The notes under the pieces are model-generated. The model was given only the letters and a program-made list of their open reading frames with translations, was not told the DNA's origin and did no database searches. Of a stretch of 64,000 nt of DNA, positions 1-11,280 are shown one piece after another. The position numbers were made by a program, and so were the translations under genes. Every line of letters begins with the position of its first letter. The first letter of the stretch is position 1. The DNA lies in contig OZ316893.1 in NCBI GenBank assembly GCA_973895155.1, forward strand, positions 20,212,001 through 20,276,000, given 5' to 3'. This DNA is from Marsupella aquatica. Its lineage: Eukaryota; Marchantiophyta.

Positions 1-420
1 CTTTAACGAGGGAACCAGCTAGCCGGGGGATGAGCCGGGGGACTTAGAGGTCCCAAGTTCAAACCCCCTCCACTAAGAGGAGATGTGGGGCGTGGGTGTG
101 TAGTGGGGCATGGTGTGTAGTGGGGCGTTGTGTTAAGATAGTGGGTGCCTATCTCTGTGCATGGTGTGGAGTGGGGCATTGTGTTGGAGTTGGATGTTGT
201 GTTTGAGTGTGACCCTAGTATTGAGAGGTCCCAAGTTCAAACCCCCTCCACTAAGAGGAGATGTGGGGCGTGGGTCAGACATCTCTGTGCATGGTGCGTA
301 GTGGGGCATGGTGTGTACTGGGCCGTTGTGTCTATGTCTGTGCATGGTGTGGAGTGGGGCATTGTGTTCGAGTTGGATGTTGTGTTTGAGTGTGACCCTA
401 AAATGGGTAAAAATTCATGA
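1..420. repeat. Degenerate direct repeats with a tRNA-like (SINE-like) box
   Basis: Two modules alternate here. One, containing a stretch like AGGTCCCAAGTTCAAACCCC, occurs at about 46-97 and again at 225-275. It resembles a Pol III B box (GTTCAAACC), and the bases just before its first copy (AGCTAGCCGGGGGA) could be an A box. The second, a G/T-rich module built on TGTGCATGGTGTGGAGTGGGGC, occurs at about 155-215 and 340-400. Short open frames over this region are low-complexity. A tRNA-derived SINE mixed with a minisatellite is the best guess. No poly(A) tail or target duplication was found to fix its limits. Confidence 0.4.
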
Positions 421-1470
421 ATCATATGACAATGTCAACACTCAAACACAACGCCAATTCAAACACAACGTCCATTTTTGAACAATGCTTTTCAAGTACA
501 AAAATTGAAAAAAAGTACAAAAATTGAAAACCTATAGTCAAAGCTCAAATACAATGACCCAAGCGCCCCCATGGCCCACTATTCGGATACAAGGCTATGG
601 CACTGTGTTTGGAGGTAGCCTGATTACCCATTCCTGAAAAGTAACTAGAAATTGATCCACAAAAACTTGCAAAAAAATGCTCTTATCACTTTGCCATCAT
701 AGTTGCCCCCATCCCTGGTTTCTAGATACACTTATAGTCAGAGCATTTCCTGGTCATCTTTGCTTCCATCCTTGTTTTTTGGATGCACTGTCTTTCAATT
801 ATCCCCTAGAGTCACCGTCATTTCTCGTTCATATTTGCTCCCATCTTTGTTCCCTGTTTTCTGGATGCACTTCCAGTTATACTCTTAGACACACGATCTA
901 AAGACTTCTCTCTAGACCTTAGCCCTGAACACTAGGTCTCTATTGTGCTTTGTTATCAAGTTTATTAGTAAAATTATCTCTATTGTCCCTCATTAACCGG
1001 TACTATCTGACCCTAGCTAATACCTTGTTATGATTTTTCTCTCGATCCTTGTTTTTGGATGCACATGATTAATTGGTTTTGGGGGAAGACAACAGGGTAC
1101 TAGCCTATCAATAATTACGGACCCCCACTAGGGGTTCTTTGGAAAATTCCTGGCACAGGAGTGTGCCATGTCAGCGTGGATGTAGACAAATAAGACAAGA
1201 CCAGTTTGCAACATAAAATAACCGCCCCAGTCATGTTTGCAGAAAAATTTGTGTAACTTTTGGGTCGCCAAGCCGTAAATCCTTAGAGTAAAAAGGAGGA
1301 TATGATTTTTCTTAAATAATAACCTTTTTACTTACCTATTGATTTTTTGTAAATTGAGAATAATACATTTAAACAATATATTCACATTAAAATTTGGTTA
1401 TAACCGGATGGATAAGTCGGCATTTAATATTAAAGTGTAGTTAAGTAACTACCCTTAATATGAGTAACCA
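421..1470. other. No gene seen; AT-rich with weak repeats
   Basis: No convincing coding sequence. Between about 690 and 1060 a motif like TGCTTCCATCCTTGTTTTTTGGATGCAC recurs three to four times in degenerate form (near 700, 765, 840 and 1040), suggesting an old tandem array. The short open frames that cover it share the repeat and have no recognisable protein similarity. Confidence 0.5.
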
Positions 1471-1493
1471 CCTAGGGTCTCCTAGACCCTAGG
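1471..1493. repeat. Short perfect inverted repeat (hairpin)
   Basis: Ten-base arms, CCTAGGGTCT and AGACCCTAGG, are separated by CCT. It lies about 140 bp before a solo LTR. No function can be assigned; there is no adjacent gene for it to terminate. Confidence 0.6.
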
Positions 1494-1630
1494 AGACCAG
1501 AATTGGCATCTCCCCCATTCATGCTCCTCGTTCCCAGCCATCTCCGTAGACTCCTATCCGGCAGCGGCAATCCTACTGCAGCAACCCTTCTAGCTGCCGC
1601 TGGTGTTGAGACAGGGAACTGAGTCGATGG

Positions 1631-1973
1631 TGTTGAGCATAGACGACACTCGTAACGGTAAGCACATGACACATCCAACGCGCAAGTAGTCGACACAAGA
1701 GATACGTGGTTCACCTCCTCGAGGCTACGTCCACGGGAACACACAAGAGAGCTTTACTCAACTCTAAGCCCGTCGGCCATACCAAGTCTCCACAGTGTAA
1801 GCTCTCCTCATCTCTCAAGTGACTGCATAACAATGAGCCTAAGTTCCACTTATCCAAGCAAACACCGTTTGGCATATAGTGTGCATCCTAGTTAACCTAA
1901 CCACGTCTCCGACTATGGTTAGTCTAACTATGGTTACATGTCGTAACCCTAGACCTTGAGTAAATACCTAACA
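1631..1973 (-). mobile_element. Solo LTR of the copia family present at 32.5-41.9 kb
   Basis: It starts TGTTGAGCATAGACGAC and ends TACCTAACA on the plus strand. It matches the 344-bp LTRs at 32547 and 41535 along its length, for example in the segments GAGATACGTGGTTCACCTCC and GGCTACGTCCACGGGAACAC. The flanks GATGG (1626-1630) and TATGG (1974-1978) match at four of five bases, a worn 5-bp target duplication. No PBS, PPT or coding sequence adjoins it, so it is a solo LTR left by LTR-LTR recombination. In the minus orientation it reads like the full copia element. Confidence 0.85.
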
Positions 1974-2333
1974 TATGGAGGGTATGGGTGGCTGGTGTAT
2001 GATTGGGGGGTGTATTAAATGTCTTTAGTGTCCCTGGTTGACCGCTTTGTGACCCTAGTATGGGATCCCCTGTTATAGCTACCCTATAAAATTGCATACT
2101 ACAAAAATAATCATCTGGATGGATGAATTTTCTCTTAGTTCCAAGGTGAACTACGCTGCAACGGGCCCTACAATTTTGCATAGTCCAAACATAATCGTTT
2201 TAGGATGGACACATTTCCTTTGAGTTCAAAGGCAAAGAAAAAACCACAACAAGAGGGATGGTTTTCCTCGGTGTTCCAAAGCAAAAAAAAACTATACAAT
2301 ACTGAGAGATAAAATTAGTATTTAAGTGCACCA

Positions 2334-4980
2334 TCTGAGTCTGAAGCTCGGGCGGTAAGGGAGGCACGTCAACGGCTATTAGGAAATACCAGGAAGGCAT
2401 TGACAGAGGCACAATCGAGTCTACTGGAGGCCCTTCCTTTACTTAAGGAGGTGGAAGAGACAATTTGGATGTTACCTGCGGATAAGGCCCCTGGGCCTGA
2501 TGGCCTCACAATTGAGGTATTCAGACGGTGCTGGTCCTTCATGAAGGATGACATGATGAGAATGATAAAGGCTTTTTGGATGAATGGGGATCTGGCTTGC
2601 TCTATCAAGTTGGGGATAATCAAATTCATCCCCAAGAAACCTGATAAGAGAAGATTGAAAGACTGGAGGCCACTCACGATGCTAAATACAGTATACAAGA
2701 TCATTGCTAAACTGCTGGCTGTGAGGTTGAAAGTGCTGCTCCCTTCCCTTATCAGTGTGCAGCAGACTGGATTCATTCCGGGGAGACATATTCTTGAGAA
2801 TATTTCTATTGCATGGCTTACAGAGGATTGGGTTAAGCATAACAAATGTGAGTCCCTTTTTCTGAAATTGGACTTTGAGAAGGCCTTTGATCGAGTCAGT
2901 CACTCTTACATCTGGGAGACAATGCACCTACTTGGGCTAAGTGCACATTTTATTTTGCTGGTGAAGGGTCTGTTAAGCAATTTTGCTTAGTTCTCGAATC
3001 CATGTAAATGGGATGGTTTCAGGGGAGGTGTTGCTGCTGCGGGGGGTGAGACAGGGCTGCCGCTCTCACCTCTGCTTTTCGCCATCTCTATGCAACCTCT
3101 GATGGACTTTTTGGATGCTGAGATTAAAGCGGGAAGACTTAGTGGAATTCAGATTACACCGGGAATGACTGTATGCTATCGATTGTTTGCAGATGACCTG
3201 GGTATGGTTATACCGGCCACGGAGGTGGCTTTTGTTCAAACTAGGGATGCGCTGGCTGTCTATGAGTTGGCCTCCGGGGCTCGCCTTAACCTCCGCAAGT
3301 CAGTGATAATACCATTGGCGCTTGAGGTGATACCTGAGTGGCTGGTTCAGTCTGGGTGTACTATCAGTGGATCTGGTGAGGTGCAACGGTATCTGGGGGC
3401 TCCCTTTGGCCGGGACATTTTAACAACTAAACTGCATGACTTTTGTTTGGATAAAATTGCGCTTAGGTTGTCATGTTGGACTACTCGACTTCTATCGTTC
3501 ACCGGGCAATCTCTTCGGGTTAAACATGTATTGCAGGCAATACCAATTTATCATATGGTGTTTCTTAAGTCCTCTGTAGCGCTGGGGAAAAAGATGACAG
3601 CGCTTTGTTGTAACTTCCTATGGGGCTATAATCCGGCTGGTGGGAGGAAGGTCCCGCTGGTGGCCTAGGGTACCTTGACTCGACCCAAGGTGATGGGAGG
3701 TTTAGGCTTCAAGGACTTTCAGGTCCATTCGGATGCTTTGCTGTGTCAGTGGTTTACTAAAGCTTTGGACCACCCTAATACGGAGTGGGCCCAGCTTTTT
3801 GGGGCTAATCTTTGTTTGGCTAAGTGGAAAAATTATAAGAATATTAGAAGAAATGGCTATTCAGTGACAGATAGGATTTTACTTTGTTCACCATCAAATT
3901 TTGGTAAATTAAGGTATACTGGGAGTCTGTGGAAGGCTTGGGAACCACTCAGGTTATTCCTGGTTTTCTGCCCTCGGGAGGGGGATATCCCAGGGCACTG
4001 GGGCTTTTCTGACCTGATCAAATGTTTGGAAGGATTTCAATCTCTATCGGAGGACTATCTGAACTCGGTTGCTGAGGTTTGTGGCCGTATTGGCCTTAAG
4101 AGAGTTGATGCACTATGGTCGGGGAGTAAAAGATGTTGGATCTCGGTGGCAGAACCATTGGACAGGATTCGTGGAATCGATCAGGCACTCAAAACTCTTT
4201 GTATGGAGGTGATTGGAGTGATCTCCTCTGCCAGGACTTGTTTGGCTGGGGCTTCTACTAGACCTACTAGACCTGCTTCATGGAGATGGATTGAAAGTGA
4301 AGATAGGCTGAGAATGTTTAGGCTTGATAACAGAAGGATCTATCAATTACTTTGGCCCAAAGGTTTGGAGATGAATCGGCTCAATAGGATTTGGGGAGGC
4401 ACTAGGACAAAGAGAGAATGGAGTAAGTTGTGGCTCAATTTGTGGACACTTGATATCTCTACACATGCCAAGACCTTTATATGGAGGATCACTGCGCAGG
4501 GTCTGTTCTCTGGAGTCGGGCATTGAAAATTGGGAAAGGAAACGGAAGATGTCTGCTGTGTCATGATGCTTGGGAATAAATCCCCATATCTTTTTTGAGT
4601 GTCGACATGCTCGGCGTTGCTGGCAGGTAACACAGGACTGTCTGGTTGGATGGTTCAACTGGCTTAATGTGGCTCTTCTCCCATTGTTGGACTCCATTGT
4701 GGGGAGGGATTGTGTTTGCACTCTGAAGGCCTTTATCTATTCAGGTCTTGTGGACGATATGGCTGGGCAGAAATGAGTAGACATTTGATCATAGGAAGAG
4801 AAGAAGTTTTGATCTCTCACTGGTTTTATCTGAGGTAAATGACATGTTATTGGCGGCTGGGAGATCTTCTCCTCCAAGCAGGAAACACACCCGACTTCTC
4901 CGTGCCAAAGAGTTGGCAATGAACATCAGAGCTCGTTTGATCTCACAAAGGGGAATTAGATTTGCTACATAGGCTTGCTA
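2334..4980 (+). pseudogene. LINE reverse transcriptase ORF2, truncated and frameshifted
   Basis: A non-LTR reverse transcriptase is recognisable in order. The fingers motif DKAPGPDGLT lies near 2490. The block RRLKDWRPLTMLNTVYKI follows at about 2650, then TGFIPGRHILENI near 2765. Motif A is LDFEKAFDRV near 2870, QGCPLSPLLFAI is around 3050, and the catalytic FADD is in RLFADDLGMV near 3185. A zf-RVT-like tail (FIWRITAQGL, then FFECRHARRCWQ) covers about 4430-4640. The frame is broken by a TAG near 2988, a one-base loss near 3060 (QGC/PLSP), a stop near 3666, and a shift near 4525. The N-terminal endonuclease is absent. It cannot encode active protein. Antisense open frames over this interval are shadows. 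Confidence 0.9.
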
Positions 4981-5306
4981 GACGTCTGTGGGGCTGGTAG
5001 ATTCTGTTGACAAATGGTGATTGTTGGGATCTCTCCCATTTCGTGGACTGTGAAAATCTGCAATCTGTTGGAGGCTTTTGATTAGGGGAATGCTCTGGGA
5101 CTTGTCTGTGCTTCTGAGAAGATAGTAGGCTTTGGATTGTGCGGCACTTATTTATGGATTCTCAAGGTCACTTGCCTGTTGGCTTTTATGTTGTTTTTTT
5201 TGGCCTTTCTGGCTTCTGTTGCCTTTGGGCTTGCTGGTTCCCCTCATCCGTGGGGTTCACGCGGAATAAATGTTTAATTTTAAAAAAAAATTAAAAAAAA
5301 TTTAAA
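2334..5306 (+). mobile_element. 5'-truncated LINE (non-LTR retrotransposon)
   Basis: The element is bounded by a perfect 17-bp direct repeat, AGTATTTAAGTGCACCA, at 2317-2333 and 5307-5323. This is typical target-primed integration. It ends in an A-rich tail (about 5280-5306) after AATAAATGTTTAATTTT. Its left end lies inside the reverse transcriptase frame, so the upstream ORF1 and endonuclease were never copied. Its interior is described in the pseudogene entry. Confidence 0.92.
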
Positions 5307-5323
5307 AGTATTTAAGTGCACCA

Positions 5324-6575
5324 ATGATTTTGCATAATATGTGTTTTGTTCCTGACTAGATTAGGGTAGTTTGTGCTCCAATTCGCCTTTGTTTTGTTTT
5401 TTATCTCACTGTGATGTGGCCATACAATTTAGGTGCTCCAATTTGTCTCCTTGTGTCACTCTTATCTTATTATATTGTGACCTTACAGTTTATGTGTGCC
5501 ACTTAATTAGTCTCCTTGCTTTTTGCTCATCTCATGGTGTTGCGGCCTTATAGTTTAGGTAAACCCTGAACACTTGGTCACCTCATTTTCAATGTCTTTT
5601 GTCTCTGTTGTTTTTTCAACAAAAAAAAGCTAATGTCCCTTAGTTTTGTTTTTCTTTCCAAATGCAGAAAGGTTCATGCCCCATTCTTTTTGTTTCCAAG
5701 GTAAAAAGGTATGTGCCAAAGATGCTTGACGAAGCCTTCTTACGAATCAAAGTTCATAACACAAATGATAAATTGTGTATTTTCCTTTATGTCCATTCCT
5801 AGAAAGGAGGCTCGTGTCCAATAAGACATCCTCCTGGAATGCACTCTTCCTACAAGCATTTTCATGGGTTAAGGCAGAGCAGGGTGCCAGTGCAGCATGA
5901 TGCCATCCAATGCTGTTTGGTGGGGTGAGGTAAGCCATGATTGTCTTATGCAAGAAGGTGTTGTGCTTGCACTAGTGCCCTGGGTCGCAAAATGACCAAC
6001 CATAGTGAAAGCTCATGCATAAATTCTCAAAACAAATCCATCAGCATGTTTGTGGCTATACTTGCGCTAACCCAGCCCCGAGGTCCTCACTTATTTCCTT
6101 TCTACCCATCACAAAATAAGTATAGGGTTGGTTTGTTGGGTTTAGAAAGATAATTTTAAATTTTTGTAGAAGAACATTAGGGTTTTTTAAATCCAATTTT
6201 GAGAATCATAAAAAACAGATAGGGTCTTAGAATGAATTTTGGGAATATTTTTAGAATATTCCCAAAAGATAGGGGTAGACAAATAGTTCAAAAAACTTCT
6301 TATTTTTTAGGGTGTTTAGTAGCTAAAAATGCAGAGGGTGATATGAGAACCCCTTTAGAGTGAGGCCCCCAAGAACCCAACATCATACCAACCAGGTCAC
6401 CAACTCTGTAGGCTGTAACTAAGTTGATTGCCTACTATTGTAAACCCTCCCCTCCAAGCTTGGTTTGATGCCAAAGTGCATGCAGACTTTTGTCGCAAAT
6501 TTTACTATTTTGCGCATTTTGCCAGTAGGACAAGAAACTTCTCCAATTTGCACAAAATGTTTGGGAGGCCAGTTT
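5324..6575. other. No gene seen; repetitive intergenic DNA
   Basis: About 5340-5570 contains a degenerate repeat of roughly 65-75 bp, built on phrases such as TTAGGTGCTCCAATTTGTCTCC. The short open frames (5371-5553, 5747-6153, 6428-6643) have no recognisable similarity and no splice-compatible partners. The CACTA element begins at 6576. Confidence 0.5.
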
Positions 6576-7070
6576 CACTAGTACATTTTGAGCCCTTTTA
6601 CCGATCCTCTTTCTATCGGACGCCTTCGGAAAATCTGCGGTGAAACTTTAAGACATCCGATTGTTTCTATTTTGCAAAGTCCAATTTCCCAAGAATCGGA
6701 AAAAGACAATCGGAAATGAATCGAAACTACCAATTATTTTGGGATCGGACGTTTCGTTTATTTTTGTTTCGGATTTTACGGTGCCCGATTTATTGTGTAT
6801 CGGATATTCCTTCCGTCCATTCTAGCAAAGTTGGGAATTCCTATACAAATGTGATGGAAATAGCATCAGAATGTTTGATATTTTTGAAGTCGGGAAGAGC
6901 GATGTCAAGACAAACGGATGTTTTGATATGTGTAATGTCGGACTTTGCGATACCTGTGATATCGGAAATTGCGATGATATTGGTTTTGGAAATTACGATC
7001 GTTATGACATCGGATATAGTTTGGTACCAACAAAATGTGTTTGCAAATGGGTTGCCGGTTTCAAATGGGA
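6576..7070. repeat. Left subterminal repeat region of the CACTA element
   Basis: The motif ATCGGA or its complement TCCGAT, with close variants (ATCGGAA, GTCGGA, CCGATT), recurs more than ten times in both orientations. In En/Spm elements such subterminal repeats bind the element-encoded TNPA protein and are needed for transposition. The same motif crowds the other end of the element (17080-17484). Overlapping short open frames in this stretch are repeat artefacts. Confidence 0.75.
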
Positions 7071-7429
7071 GGCCTAATTGCAGGGGGTTTTAGCTTGGGT
7101 GCAATTTTAAACAATTATTGAGGTCCAATATTTAGGGTATAGGGTATTTGATTCAAGGGAGACTTGATACATGGGGAAGGATGACATGGCAAAAGTATAC
7201 ATAGATGGATCATAGACAAAAATGTAATATCTAGAGGAAAATTTAGTACAAAAAATGGAGAACGTACATATACATATATACACGGTGCAAAATATCCTAA
7301 AGGCAGGGCATAACAAATCCAAATAGTGCCCTCCAACTAGCCACCTAGCTAGCCTAGTACTATGTATGTCTACCTAGCCACTATACATACAAGCTATGCC
7401 GCGTCTTCCTCTTCTTCAGGCGGGAGCGA

Positions 7430-10199
7430 CTAGGCTGGTATGCGGTATGAGTCTCTACTACTGGTACATCGGGTAGTGCCTGATGGTCTTGACCACCTAA
7501 TGTGGCTCCATCCTCTCCTGGTGAACGAGTGCAGAAGTAATCTCTGGTACCCCCCATCTCCAGATGTTGTTGAACCATGGGAGGGCACCCCTTCCCCAAC
7601 ACAAGTGTGGAAAGAAGCCCCTCCAGTGCCACCACCACTACCCCCCTCAAGCCGAAAATCACCTCCACCACTACCACCAGAACCTCCAGACTGGCCAATA
7701 GCAATGCCACCACCACCACTATGAGGGTGAGAAATAGAGCTAGCCCTCAACTGACGAGGAGGAACACCACCACCAGCACTACCCCCCTCAGGCCAAGACT
7801 CACCTCCACCACTATGGCGAGAACCTCCTGACTGGCTCCCTACACCACCACTATTAATGAGAGATGGTGTGGGCACATGACTAACAAACCTCTCCCCTGA
7901 CTGTCTTGAACCACCTGGTACACTACCAGGGCCAGCCCTAAACTGACTATACGCAACACCACCACCACTACCCCCTACAGGCCGAGACTCACCTCCACCA
8001 CTACGGCTGGAACCTCCAGACTGTCTAACAACACGACCACTGTCAGCATGAGATGGTGCGAGTGCATGAACACAAACCCCCTCGGACTGTCGAGAAGCAC
8101 CTGGTACAACATCAGGTCCAACCCTAAACTGATGAGGAGCAACACCACCCCCTTGGCCACCTCCAGCAGCTGGAACCCGAGATGCACTACCAACCCCTCG
8201 ACCACCTCCAGCAGCTAGAACCCGAGACGCACTACCAACCCCTCGGCCACCTCTAGCAACTGGAACCCGAGACGCACTACCAACCCCTCGGCCACCTCCA
8301 GTAGCTGGAACTCGGGACCCACTACCACCACTCCTGCCTGGTAATCTCCGATGAGGAGGCATATCGCCTCTAGTGCTCTCCATCCGGCAAGTAGGGCCAC
8401 CTACACCCCTACTAGACTGGTGACGTCCTCTCTCACGGGATCTTGACCAACCATGTGCATGACTAGAAGGTTGTACTGGAGCCTCGGCCACACTCCCCTC
8501 CAAGGCACTGTCCTCCTCATCCTCCCCCTCAGCATCCTCCTCACTACTCTCCAAGTCCTCCTCACCCCCCTCATCATCCTGCACATTACATTAATCCCCA
8601 ATCCATATTTGTCATTCAATTCCGCATGTATGAAATGTAAGCCATCTATGATCAATTTAATAACCACACTTACCAGCGCCAATATGTCCTCCATGTGAAT
8701 CTTCAGAGCCCGTGCACCGTGCTCCTTTGCCAACTCCCTCTCTGCCGGCAACAATGGTCGTCCATGCTCCTTCTCCTACACACCCCATTCACATGCCACC
8801 CCACCTAATGTAAATTATTGCAACCATACCCTGGACTAAACACCTCAACCCTTAAACATTAAATTACCATTCAAAACACTTAGCCGTTCGCCATCGCCAA
8901 ATTAAAAATTTTGAATTTTGAATTTTCCGATACTAAAAGAATCGGTGCCCTCAATGGTTCCGATTTTTTTATAACTTCCGATGTTGCATCCGATACTTTA
9001 AGAGTCGGACTGAAATCAGACATTACAGTTCAAGAGGAAAAAAACTAAGGCATACACGCGTACCGTAGCAACTTGATCAATGGCACTACAAACAAAGACC
9101 TTGCGCAGGTTTGAAAAGGCAGGCATTTGTCAATTGGCCTCAGGTGATTAGGAAGGAGGACTGTTGCTACTGAACAAAGGCATGGAGAGGAGGGGAGTGG
9201 AGCACTTACAAAATTGGCCTTGAGATGCTGCGAGCCACCCTGCCCCATCCTGTGAGTGACCTTTGGCCTCTTTTCCACTCTCAATAGAGCCTTCGTTAGC
9301 CAGGATGGTGGGTCTCCAAGCTGTGTTGATCTCATTGACCAATCTTGAAGCTCTTGATGCATGGCCTCAATACTCATGAGCTCTCCTTGTTGAATCTTTT
9401 TCTGAGCTTCTGTGATTTCAGCTTCCCAATGTCGTGTGGCTTGCCAAGCTCGAACCTGCAATTCTTCTTCAAGCCAAGCACACCAGGCATTGTCGGGAAT
9501 CTCACCACCCGGGCATCGACCTTTCTTGATCACCTCCTCATCCAGTTTGCAATCAGCCAAGTACCTGCGCATCTTCTCCCTTACATGATTTCGCATGTCT
9601 GCAAGTGAGACTGAGATTTTTTTGCTTAAGAATCGATCATCCAAGAAAGACCCATTCAAAAACTTCTCCTTGATTTGCTCTCTAATTCAAAATCTCTCGT
9701 CCTGCTTCTTCTTCCCCCAATAGTCCATGGGGCCAAAATGAGACCTCACAATCTGCCTGAGCTGACTCCGGAACAAACGATAACTCTTGGACAGTGGACC
9801 CCCTCCCTCATTCAGAAATAGTTTTGGCCTCTTGGCCCTTTCCTCTGCCTTCCTCTTCTCCTCCTCAATCCTTTGTTGTTCTGCAGCTCGAGCCTCCCTT
9901 TGTAGGCTCTTCTCCTTTTGTCTTGGGGAAAGGGCCTCAATTGGTCTCTCTCCCTCGTCCTCCCTTGTCCTCCGCTTCTTCTTCCTTTGCCTCTCCTCCT
10001 CAAGCCTACATTCAAATCTCTTCTCTGCATCAGTCATGGCTGCCTTCTGGGAACTGTCAATCAGGCCCTGAGTAAGCTGAGCTGCCTGCAGTGCAACCTC
10101 CGCAGAGAGGCCCACCTTCTCCTTGACCAATTGGGCCATGATCTCACCATAGCTCATGGACGGCCCGACACCATCTCCCCCTCCAACATTGCCTTCCAT
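7430..10199 (-). pseudogene. CACTA accessory protein (TNPA/Transposase_24-like?), one in-frame stop
   Basis: Three exons join in phase 0: 10199-9210, 8775-8674 and 8578-7430. Donors are GTAAGT at 9209 and 8673, and acceptors are TAG|GAG and CAG|GAT. The predicted chain is about 745 residues. It begins MEGNVGGGDGVG and has a long charged helical region (about residues 50-140, rich in E, R and K). Then comes a domain ending HRMGQGGSQHLKANF, reminiscent of the G-S-x-x-H/F motif in plant Transposase_24-like proteins. An acidic stretch (DDEGGEEDLESSEEDAEGE) follows, then a Gly/Ser/Arg-rich tail. That tail holds at least four tandem copies of about 17-20 residues with core RVPAAGGGRGVGSA (8170-8340). 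A single TGA at 9687-9689 interrupts exon 1 without any frameshift. The function is not established; a TNPA-like DNA-binding partner of the transposase is an inference from position and composition. Confidence 0.6.
8880..9020. repeat. Internal TCCGAT/ATCGG motif cluster
   Basis: Several copies of the subterminal motif lie inside intron 1 of the minus-strand gene, for example TTCCGATACTAAAAGAATCGG followed by TTCCGATGTTGCATCCGATA. They match the motif family of both element ends, yet lie over 2 kb from the left terminus. Confidence 0.6.
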
Positions 10200-10289
10200 A
10201 GCTGCAAGCTCCGCAAATGTGCTTGTCAAATGCTTCCGATGTTTGTCCCGACTGAAGTGCTTTTGCACTTTAGTCAGGAAACCTAAAAC

Positions 10290-10412
10290 CCTGAAAACCA
10301 TAAAGTCTGATACTTTTAATATCACAAATTCCGACCCTAACTGCATCAGAAAATGTATCGGAAATACCGACATTGTGAGAATCGGACCCCTCCTCTATAG
10401 TGATCGGACCTA
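10290..10412. promoter_or_regulatory. Motif cluster upstream of the minus-strand CACTA gene
   Basis: Repeats of the kind TCTGATACTTTTAATATC, ATCGGAAATACCGAC and GAATCGGACC sit about 100-200 bp upstream of the probable ATG at 10199 (minus strand). They are shared with the transposon ends. They could be promoter-proximal binding sites of the same element-encoded protein, as En/Spm TNPA-type factors act on both ends and promoter. The regulatory role is inference. Confidence 0.4.
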
Positions 10413-10419
10413 GCTAGCC

Positions 10420-11280
10420 CTCCTTTGCGGTTTGTTAAGGATTATAATTAAAATGGGATGACCTTGGCATTTGGATTCCTATGTATACTAGTGGCGCCCC
10501 CTTTTGTGTTTTGGGGGTTACTTATGTGGATATTGTGGGCTTCTTTATTAGGTGTGGCATGCAAAGAATGGACATTTAGTTGGCATCACAAAACACACAC
10601 ACACACACCCATTTTTGTTTGGTATGTACACATGGATGATATTGAATACATATGTACCTAGCTAGATATACATTGCTTTCTGGTTGAATCTAATTCAATT
10701 CCTATTTCACCATGGGGTTTGACAGGCCATATGCATGGTGCAACTTTTGGGCACTAAGAATAGATTCAAATAAAAACTCAACATTCTAGTGTCGTGTTGT
10801 GCAGCTTGTTTTTTGTTTTTGGAGGGTCGGGTTGTTGGTTTTCCTTGGATTTTGAGTAGGGTTCATTTTGCCAATGCATTATGCACAGTGAGAGTCCGCG
10901 CATTCAAAAGGTATGATATCCTCTAAAATATCTCAAAATCATTAGACATGATGCATTAGTTGTGGCATGGGACTTTAAAATTGCACATCCAACTCTTCAT
11001 TCATATTTGTTAACTTTATTAATTCTTGTTTTGTTAAGGTTGAGATGTATTCTTATCTCATCTTCAACTTCCCCACCTAGCCTGTACATGCAGGTATTTT
11101 CGATTGGCCTTAGCATATAGTCTAAGGTTCAATTAGAGCCTAGTTGGCACTGTAGAGCGGATATTATTCAGGTACAAAGTCCAACTTTGCTAATTATTAA
11201 CATACAATTCCAATTTGGGTTAACGTCAAGTTAAGGTGATGAATGTTGAATTTGGGTAAAAACTTGTTTGTGTGTAATTA
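10420..11280. other. Intergenic spacer between divergent CACTA genes
   Basis: No coding sequence is supported. The stretch separates the minus-strand accessory gene from the plus-strand SET/transposase genes, so both promoters probably lie here. It contains a short (CA)n run near 10590-10606. Confidence 0.5.

Noticed and set aside
46-97. Functional tRNA gene
   Set aside because: Only a B-box-like stretch is seen; no cloverleaf with acceptor stem could be folded by eye.
2369-2845. 158-aa minus-strand open frame
   Set aside because: It is antisense to the conserved LINE reverse transcriptase and has no similarity of its own.
7440-7831. Plus-strand Pro/Thr-rich open frames
   Set aside because: They are the complement of the Gly/Ser-rich tail of the minus-strand CACTA gene.
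9787-10413. Plus-strand open frames opposite the accessory gene
   Set aside because: They are shadows of the charged helical exon; Leu/Ser-rich translation is the expected complement.
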